Positions 7,128-12,162 of a stretch of 14,355 bases of DNA are shown one piece after another. Position 1 is the stretch's first letter; the number at the start of each line of letters is the position of its first letter. The notes beneath the pieces were generated by a model. It did no database searches, was not told the DNA's origin, and saw nothing but the letters and a program-made list of their open reading frames with translations. Origin of the DNA: an uncultured Ruminococcus sp. (GTDB taxonomy: Bacteria; Bacillota; Clostridia; Oscillospirales; CAG-272); NCBI GenBank assembly GCA_902773455.1, contig CACYEW010000063.1:1-14355 (forward strand). Reading direction: 5' to 3'. The position numbers and the translations under genes are program-made.

Positions 7128-7159
7128 ATTATTGTTCGTACTGTTCGCCGTTTGATACC
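7128..7159 (-). promoter_or_regulatory. Possible sporulation promoter of pdaA
   Basis: On the minus strand AACAATAAT (7136-7128) lies 18 bp after GGTAT (7159-7155). The same nine bases, AACAATAAT (5605-5597), lie 18 bp after GAATA upstream of spoIVB, and both genes are forespore-type. The start would lie only just ahead of the ribosome site, which is a weakness. Confidence 0.25.
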
Positions 7160-7200
7160 GACCATTTTTTTCAAATGAACGCAACATCGGAATTTTCCGG

Positions 7201-7208
7201 CATATTAT
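7201..7208 (+). promoter_or_regulatory. Sporulation-type -10 box (CATATTAT) upstream of the SleC operon
   Basis: CATATTAT (7201-7208) fits the CATAnnnT form of mother-cell sigma-E/K -10 boxes, and its first seven bases fit the sigma-G form CATNNTA. It would start transcription near 7213, about 23 nt before the first gene. No strong -35 stands out (TGAACG near 7176 is partial). CGGAA/TTCCG (7188-7192, 7195-7199) forms a small inverted repeat just upstream. No sigma-A promoter is visible. Confidence 0.4.
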
Positions 7209-7235
7209 GTAGAAGAAAACGAAAGGAGAAACGAT

Positions 7236-7643
7236 TTGACAGATTCAACCGGCCGCCTTAAAGTAAACGTCACGACCGGCACGGGCTCTTACCCGATGCA
7301 GGGCGCCGACGTAACGATAGCGCGCGAAACGGAAACGGAAAGCACCGTTCTTTTCAGATTCAAAACCGACCGGAGCGGTCAGATACCGGACGTATCTCTC
7401 GACACCTCGGACGTATCTTATTCTCTTTCACCGTCGCCGGACGGTTTGCCGTTCAGTCTTTATTCCGTCACGGTAAATAAGGACGGCTATTACCCGAGAG
7501 TAAGCCTGAACATCCGCATTTTTTCCGGCATCACCACTACTCAGCCGATAAATATGATACCTTATACCGCTACGAGCGATATCGGCTCTGATGAATTCGT
7601 ACCGAGAAACCCGCCTTACGAAAACGGAGGCGGAGATCTGTGA
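7236..7643 (+). CDS. Stand-alone SleC N-terminal-region (carboxypeptidase-regulatory-like) protein
   Basis: A 135-residue protein starting at TTG (7236-7238), with AAAGGAG (7222-7228) 7 nt upstream. It reads as one beta-sandwich of the carboxypeptidase-regulatory kind: GRLKVNVTT (6-14), a pattern of strands, TDRSGQIPDVSL in the middle, SLYSVTVNKDGYYP later, then a loose tail NPPYENGGGD. From memory this matches the N-terminal pre/pro region of clostridial SleC (C. difficile, C. perfringens), where it is fused to the catalytic domain and takes part in keeping or processing the zymogen. Here it is a separate gene with its own stop, and the SleC catalytic gene starts 13 nt later with its own strong ribosome site. 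There is no signal peptide. A likely role is a partner, inhibitor or chaperone for the SleC protein encoded next to it. Confidence 0.75.
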   Translation: MTDSTGRLKVNVTTGTGSYPMQGADVTIARETETESTVLFRFKTDRSGQIPDVSLDTSDVSYSLSPSPDGLPFSLYSVTVNKDGYYPRVSLNIRIFSGITTTQPINMIPYTATSDIGSDEFVPRNPPYENGGGDL

Positions 7644-7656
7644 AAGGAGAATAATC

Positions 7657-9066
7657 ATGGCAAACGGCACGCCGGTGATACCGGAAAAGATAACTGTGCA
7701 TCTCGGAGCGTCTTCCGACGCTTCGGCTGAAAACCTGAGCGTAAATTTCCCCGAATACGTTAAAAACTGCGCTTCGTGCGAGATATATCCGACGTGGCCG
7801 CGGCAGGCGCTCGTAGCGAATATCTACGCGATAATATCGTTTGCGATGAACCGCGTATATACCGAATATTACAGAGCCCGCGGTTACGATTTCGATATTA
7901 CAAACAACACGGCGGAGGATCAGTCTTACGTACGCGGTCACGACTATTACGATACGATAAGCGTTATAGTCGACGAGATATTCAATTCATACGTATCGAG
8001 AGTCGGCGCGGTCGAGCCTCTCTTCACCGCTTACTGCAACGGCACGACGTCGACCTGCGACGGCTTGTCGCAGTGGGGCAGCGTCGATCTTGCGAACATC
8101 GGATACTCGGCTTACAGGATACTGCAGTTTTATTACGGCGACGATATCGAGATAGTCGAAAACGTCGACGTGGGCGATCTTCGCCCGTCCGTGCCGTTAC
8201 GCCCGCTCCGCGTGGGCGTTCTCGACGACGACGTGAGATTTCTCGAGCTCCGTCTGAACAGGATAAGCGTGAATTATCCCGCCATTCCGAAAATAGCTTC
8301 CGTAAATCCCGTTTTCACGCAGGAAACGGAGGACGCGGTAAAGGAATTCCAGCGGATATTCGGTCTGCCCGTGACCGGAATGGTCGACAACGGAACGTGG
8401 TATAAGATACAGTACGTTTATATAGGCGTGAAGCGGCTGAACGAGGTATTGAGCGAAGGACTCGCGCTTGAAGACGTGGAGCTTCAGCTTCCGACATCTT
8501 TAAATCCCGGCGAAAGCGGTATACTCATAAACGTGATGCAGTTTTATCTTTCCGTTATAAGTCTGTATTATCTCGAGGTGCCGCAGATCGAGGTGAGCGG
8601 TTATTACGGTAAGGAAACCGAAGAAGCCGTAGCCGCTTTTCAGCGCGTATTCGGTCTCGAAGCGACGGGCATACTCGACAAGGAGACCGGTTACGCCATA
8701 TACGACGCATACGTCGGTATAATACAGAGCGTAGACGGAGTTTACGTTTCGGCGCAAACGGGTTTTCCCGGTCAGCTTCTCGCCGCCGGATCGTCGGGCG
8801 AAGACGTAACGGTACTTCAGGAGCATCTGAACGTCATAGCTTCGGTATACGATTCGATACCGGCAGTCGACGTAACGGGGTATTTCTCGGCAAAGACCGA
8901 AGAAGCCGTTTCGGAATTTCAGCGCATATTCGGAATATCCGTGACCGGTATAGTCGGACCGGTAACGTGGAAAGCGATAACCGACGAATACGTATTGATA
9001 ACGGACGGCAGACTGTACTCCGACGGGCAGTACAGCGGCGCCATCGGAAACGGAGAGACGAATTGA
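7657..9066 (+). CDS. sleC: SleC-type spore cortex-lytic enzyme: SpoIID-like domain plus three peptidoglycan-binding repeats
   Basis: A 469-residue protein. The start is ATG at 7657, with AAAGGAG (7643-7649) 7 nt before it; an in-frame ATG at 7591 lies inside the previous gene and has no ribosome site. Residues about 30-165 match the SpoIID/LytB-like lytic transglycosylase domain of SleC: NCASCEIYPTWPRQAL, where E42 aligns with the catalytic Glu of SpoIID (EMPxxWP), then a TAEDQSYVRG loop and CDGLSQWGS. Three PG_binding_1 repeats follow (about 183-257, 283-356, 375-447), each with an AV.(E/A)FQR(I/V)FG core and a TG.(V/L)D type turn; from memory, ordinary SleC has one. SleC cuts muramic-lactam cortex during germination and is normally stored as a zymogen activated by Csp proteases, which are not in this window. 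No signal peptide. The third gene overlaps its stop. Confident family call; the role is inferred. Confidence 0.88.
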   Translation: MANGTPVIPEKITVHLGASSDASAENLSVNFPEYVKNCASCEIYPTWPRQALVANIYAIISFAMNRVYTEYYRARGYDFDITNNTAEDQSYVRGHDYYDTISVIVDEIFNSYVSRVGAVEPLFTAYCNGTTSTCDGLSQWGSVDLANIGYSAYRILQFYYGDDIEIVENVDVGDLRPSVPLRPLRVGVLDDDVRFLELRLNRISVNYPAIPKIASVNPVFTQETEDAVKEFQRIFGLPVTGMVDNGTWYKIQYVYIGVKRLNEVLSEGLALEDVELQLPTSLNPGESGILINVMQFYLSVISLYYLEVPQIEVSGYYGKETEEAVAAFQRVFGLEATGILDKETGYAIYDAYVGIIQSVDGVYVSAQTGFPGQLLAAGSSGEDVTVLQEHLNVIASVYDSIPAVDVTGYFSAKTEEAVSEFQRIFGISVTGIVGPVTWKAITDEYVLITDGRLYSDGQYSGAIGNGETN

Positions 9067-9557
9067 ACGACTTTACCGATCAGAGCTCGTCGGTACGCGA
9101 GCTTCAGAAATATCTGTACTTCATATCTCTGTACGATCCGGAAATACCGAAAGTAGTTCCGGACGGGATTTACGGCGCGATGACGAGAGACGCCGTCTCG
9201 GCTTTTCAGAAAAAAGCGGGGCTGCCCGTTACCGGGATCGTAGACAAGATAACGTGGGACGCAATCTGTAAAGCGTATTCAGAAATATCGGCTTCGTGCT
9301 GCGAGCCGGAACCACTGTATATCTTTCCCTCCTCCGGCTACGTGGTAAGGGTAGGCGAAAAAAGCGATATCGTAAGCGTTATTCAGATACTGCTCAGATG
9401 CCTTAACGGCGAATATTCGTTCAAGGTCGTCATCACGGTATCGGGATTATATACCGACAGAGACGCGCGCGCCGTAAAAGCGGTACAGCGCATACACGGT
9501 CTTGAAGAGACCGGACTCGTTGACGTGCGTACGTGGAACGCGATAGCGAACGATTAC
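8203..9557 (+). repeat. Five coding repeats of the peptidoglycan-binding module over two genes
   Basis: Three modules in sleC (nt about 8203-8427, 8503-8724, 8779-8997) and two in the next gene (about 9087-9272, 9327-9557) share the same core: a D/S-x-V start helix, FQ(R/K) and (V/A)TG turn. In sleC the cores are spaced 93-96 residues apart. The second and third share stretches at DNA level such as GAAGAAGCCGT, which points to tandem duplication. Confidence 0.75.
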
Positions 9558-9587
9558 CGCGTTTTCTGTAAAAACTGCGAATGCTGA
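9063..9587 (+). CDS. Two-repeat peptidoglycan-binding (PG_binding_1) protein
   Basis: A 174-residue protein made almost only of two PG_binding_1 domains: about 9-70 (SVRELQKYL, then DGIYGAMTRDAVSAFQKKAGLPVTGIVD) and about 89-165 (SDIVSVIQILL, then DARAVKAVQRIHGLEETGLVD). It ends in a short cysteine-rich tail, CKNCEC. The start is TTG at 9063-9065, overlapping the sleC stop as TTGA, with GGAG (9052-9055) 7 nt before it. The same frame stays open further upstream, but that part lies within sleC and codes for an Arg-rich shadow peptide. It has no catalytic domain and no signal peptide. It may target or anchor the SleC assembly to cortex glycan, or compete for sites. Coupled translation implies stoichiometric synthesis with SleC. 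The protein resembles the repeats in SleC and may have come from them by duplication. Confidence 0.85.
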   Translation: MNDFTDQSSSVRELQKYLYFISLYDPEIPKVVPDGIYGAMTRDAVSAFQKKAGLPVTGIVDKITWDAICKAYSEISASCCEPEPLYIFPSSGYVVRVGEKSDIVSVIQILLRCLNGEYSFKVVITVSGLYTDRDARAVKAVQRIHGLEETGLVDVRTWNAIANDYRVFCKNCEC

Positions 9588-9628
9588 AAGCGTAAACCGT
9601 CCATTATAGTAAAAAACGGAGTATGTCT

Positions 9629-11866
9629 ATGATCAAATTCACGACTTATGCCGAAGAGGCTTTATCTCAAGCCGACTTATACGCGGCGTCACTCGGGAGG
9701 ACTCTTACGGGATCCGAGCACGTTCTGCTCGGCTTTTTCAGGGTCGGAGAATGTATCGCCTCGAAGCTTCTTTCGGCGCGCGGCATAAGCGAGGAGCGGG
9801 TGCTGAAGCTGATCTGCGGCGGCGCGCCGGAAACCGGACGCGTTATCGCCGCGGCCGAAGGAACGACGCCTCAGCTGAAGCGTATAATCGAAAAAGCCGG
9901 AGAAGAAGCTCAGCTCTGCGGCAGTATTTTCACCGGGACCGAACATTTGCTTCTCGCTCTTGTTTCCGAAACCGAATGCGCCGCGTCGCGTATTCTCGTT
10001 TCTCTCGGCGTAAAGCTTTCGGAAATATACACGGACGTAATGTCCGTACTGAGCGTCAGAGGCGCCGTAAAGGACAAAAGGAAAAAGCGCGAAAACGCGT
10101 ATCTTAAGCAGTACGGCACCGACCTTTGCGCTCTCGCCGCAGAAGGCAGACTCGACCCCGTGACGGGCAGAAGCGCGGAAACGGAAAGGATATTGCGTAT
10201 TCTGTGCAGAAAAACGAAAAACAATCCCTGCCTTATAGGCGAAGCCGGAGTCGGAAAGACGGCGATAGTCGAAGGTATCGCTCAGATGATCTCCGACGGC
10301 AGAGCGCCCGATCAGCTTTGCGGCAAAACGATCGTTGCGATCGATTTGCCGATGATGCTGTCCGGCTCGAAATACAGAGGCGAATTCGAAGAACGTCTCA
10401 AAGGGGTCATAGCCGAGGCTTCCGCCGACAAAGACGTCATTCTTTTCATCGACGAGGTCCATATGATAGTCGGAGCGGGCGCCGCGGAAGGGGCGTCCGA
10501 CGCCGCGAATATACTGAAGCCCGCGCTCGGACGCGCCGATATAAAACTTATCGGAGCAACGACTTACGCCGAATACAAAAAAAGCATCGGATGCGACGCC
10601 GCACTTTGCCGCAGATTCCAGACGGTCACGGTAGCCGAACCGTCTTATTACGAAACGGTAGACATATTGAAGGGCGTTCGTCCGGGGCTCGAAAAGCATC
10701 ACCGCGTAATAATCACGGACGAAGCGCTCGAATCGGCGGTGCGTTTATCCGTCAGATATATCAAAGACAGAGCCCTGCCGGACAAAGCGATCGACGTGCT
10801 CGACGAAGCGTGCGCGTCGTTTTCGTCGTCGAAAAAAACCGTTTTTGCCGAAGCCGGCAGCCTCTTCCGGTACGAAGACGGCGACGATGATCCCGTAAAC
10901 ACGGTCGATGAAGATCTTGTCGCAGTTACCGTAAGCCGTTCGTCCGGCGTACCGCACGGATGTACGGACGCTCCGCTTTACGAACGTATGAAAAACCGCG
11001 TATTCGGGCAGGACGAGGCTCTTCATGAAATATCCGCCGCTGTCAACAGAATGAGAGCCGGGTTATGCGACGGCAAACGTCCGTACGCTTCGTTTCTGTT
11101 TTACGGTCCCGCGGGATCGGGCAAGACGGAGGTCTGCCGCGTTCTTTCCGAAGAGCTTTGCGGGGAGGATTCTCTTATACGGTTCGATATGAGCGAATAC
11201 GGAGAAAAACACAGCGTTTCGCGTCTGATCGGTTCTCCGCCCGGTTACGTAGGTTATAAAGAAAGCGGACTTCTGACGGACGCGGTACGAAAACGACCCT
11301 TCTCCGTGATCTGCTTCGACGACGCAGACAAGGCTCACCCCGAAGTTTTCAATCTTCTTTTGCAGATACTCGAAGAAGGCACTCTGACGGATACTCTCGG
11401 TATAAGAGCCGATTTTTCAAACGCCTTCATCATCCTGACGGTAAACGACGGCGCCGTCTATCATAAAAGCGTCGGCGGCTTTTCGGGTGAAAGACCGGAA
11501 AAAGGCGTCACGTTCGATTTTCTTCCGCGCGAGCTGATCGGAAGATTCGATAAGATCATCGAATTCAAAAAGCCCGGCAGAGAGGTTTTAGTCAAAGCCG
11601 CCTCCAAGGCTTTGTCGGAATTGCAAAAAAGAGCTTCTTTAACAGGTACGGATCTTGTTTTTTCGGACGGCGTTATCGATTTTATCGCCGATTCGTGCAA
11701 AGCCGGAAACGGCTGCCGCGCGATCCGCTCGTCGGTCGTAAAACTGATAGAAGAACCTTTATCGGAGCTGATGGTGACGAAACGGGTAAAGTCAGCGCTA
11801 ATCAAAATTACCGGGGGTAAAATAAAAATAACAGCGCCGGAGACTATTGACAAAACGCCGAACTGA
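9629..11866 (+). CDS. ClpC-like AAA+ unfoldase lacking the middle domain
   Basis: A 745-residue Clp/Hsp100 protein. It has a double Clp_N domain (1-145; GSEHVLLGF, GTEHLLLAL), D1 with Walker A GEAGVGKT (204-211), pore loop KYRG (248-251), Walker B ILFIDE (271-276) and Arg fingers R328/R329, and D2 with Walker A GPAGSGKT (493-500), pore loop GYVG (539-542), sensor-1 N607, R639 and sensor-2 R697. ClpC is usually about 810 residues. The coiled-coil M domain expected after PDKAIDVLDEA (384-394) is replaced by a linker of about 35 residues, and there is no UVR motif. The D2 Walker B is CFDDADKAH, with Asp (D565) where Glu is expected. VGGF (615-618) sits at the ClpP-docking loop. Start: GGAG (9618-9621) is 1 nt from the ATG at 9623 and 7 nt from that at 9629, so 9629 is used. 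It follows the cortex-lytic genes by 41 nt with no terminator, so it is probably in their operon. A paralogue of housekeeping ClpC is likely. Confidence 0.88.
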   Translation: MIKFTTYAEEALSQADLYAASLGRTLTGSEHVLLGFFRVGECIASKLLSARGISEERVLKLICGGAPETGRVIAAAEGTTPQLKRIIEKAGEEAQLCGSIFTGTEHLLLALVSETECAASRILVSLGVKLSEIYTDVMSVLSVRGAVKDKRKKRENAYLKQYGTDLCALAAEGRLDPVTGRSAETERILRILCRKTKNNPCLIGEAGVGKTAIVEGIAQMISDGRAPDQLCGKTIVAIDLPMMLSGSKYRGEFEERLKGVIAEASADKDVILFIDEVHMIVGAGAAEGASDAANILKPALGRADIKLIGATTYAEYKKSIGCDAALCRRFQTVTVAEPSYYETVDILKGVRPGLEKHHRVIITDEALESAVRLSVRYIKDRALPDKAIDVLDEACASFSSSKKTVFAEAGSLFRYEDGDDDPVNTVDEDLVAVTVSRSSGVPHGCTDAPLYERMKNRVFGQDEALHEISAAVNRMRAGLCDGKRPYASFLFYGPAGSGKTEVCRVLSEELCGEDSLIRFDMSEYGEKHSVSRLIGSPPGYVGYKESGLLTDAVRKRPFSVICFDDADKAHPEVFNLLLQILEEGTLTDTLGIRADFSNAFIILTVNDGAVYHKSVGGFSGERPEKGVTFDFLPRELIGRFDKIIEFKKPGREVLVKAASKALSELQKRASLTGTDLVFSDGVIDFIADSCKAGNGCRAIRSSVVKLIEEPLSELMVTKRVKSALIKITGGKIKITAPETIDKTPN

Positions 11867-11875
11867 TAGTATAAT
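11847..11875 (+). promoter_or_regulatory. Perfect-consensus sigma-A promoter of the DUF1858 gene
   Basis: TTGACA (11847-11852) and TATAAT (11870-11875) are 17 bp apart, matching all 12 consensus positions. The -35 box lies inside the last codons of the ClpC-like gene, whose stop is at 11864-11866. The start would be near 11882, giving a leader of about 23 nt. It allows vegetative expression of the small gene apart from the upstream operon. Confidence 0.85.
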
Positions 11876-11904
11876 ATAAAAAAACATCAAGGAGACCTGA
11901 AAAA

Positions 11905-12105
11905 ATGGAAGTAACGAAACAATCGATAATAGGCGACGTTATAGATTACGACCGCGAGACCGCGATATTCTTCTTCGAGATCGGTATGCACTGTCTCGGA
12001 TGCCCCGCTTCGAGAGGCGAGACGATAGAAGAAGCCTGCGCCGTTCACGGCACCGACGCCGACGAGCTCGTAAAGAAACTCAACGAATTTTTGAGTTCAA
12101 AATAA
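11905..12105 (+). CDS. DUF1858 domain CxxC protein (hybrid-cluster-associated redox disulfide family)
   Basis: A complete 66-residue protein. The sequence is a full DUF1858 domain: a short N-terminal helix region (KQSIIGDVIDYDRETAIFFF), then GMHCLGCPASRGETIEEACAVHG with the paired cysteines C30 and C33, then a final helix ADELVKKLNEFL. Family members are small, found mostly in anaerobes, often near hybrid cluster (prismane) protein genes or fused to other redox proteins, and are thought to act through a redox disulfide. The partner is not in view. AAGGAG (11889-11894) is 10 nt before the ATG. The gene has its own consensus promoter and ends at a terminator, so it is probably monocistronic and strongly expressed. 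Confidence 0.92.
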   Translation: MEVTKQSIIGDVIDYDRETAIFFFEIGMHCLGCPASRGETIEEACAVHGTDADELVKKLNEFLSSK

Positions 12106-12111
12106 GAAACG

Positions 12112-12144
12112 GCGTCCGGTTCCTTTTACCGGACGCTTTTCTTT
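12112..12144 (+). terminator. Rho-independent terminator after the DUF1858 gene
   Basis: GCGTCCGGT (12112-12120) and ACCGGACGC (12128-12136) form a 9-bp GC-rich perfect stem with a 7-nt loop, followed by TTTTCTTT (12137-12144). It begins 7 nt past the DUF1858 stop and ends only 18 nt before the start codon of the lipoprotein gene. No promoter fits between, so some readthrough or a promoter inside the DUF1858 gene must feed the next gene. Confidence 0.9.
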
Positions 12145-12162
12145 ACCGAAAACGGAGGAAAT

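Noticed and set aside
7591..7656. Upstream ATG for sleC at 7591
   Set aside because: It lies within the preceding gene and lacks a ribosome site, while the ATG at 7657 has AAAGGAG at the right distance and begins at the SleC-like sequence.
7236..7660. Split of SleC as a sequencing frameshift
   Set aside because: The first gene ends in a flexible Gly-rich tail and a TGA, and the next has its own complete SD and ATG. A one-base error would not create both signals.
8967..9062. Upstream start for the two-repeat peptidoglycan-binding protein
   Set aside because: The extra 32 residues are an Arg-rich shadow of the sleC end; TTG at 9063 has a GGAG site 7 nt before it and starts right at the domain.
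8203..9557. Repeated DNA as a CRISPR or mobile repeat
   Set aside because: The periodicity of about 280 bp is in frame and matches protein modules; no short exact repeats with unique spacers are present.
9689..10702. Minus-strand frame of 337 residues and plus-strand frame 10126-10890 inside the ClpC-like gene
   Set aside because: Both are Arg- or Phe-rich shadow translations of a gene whose Walker and pore-loop motifs are clear in the main frame.
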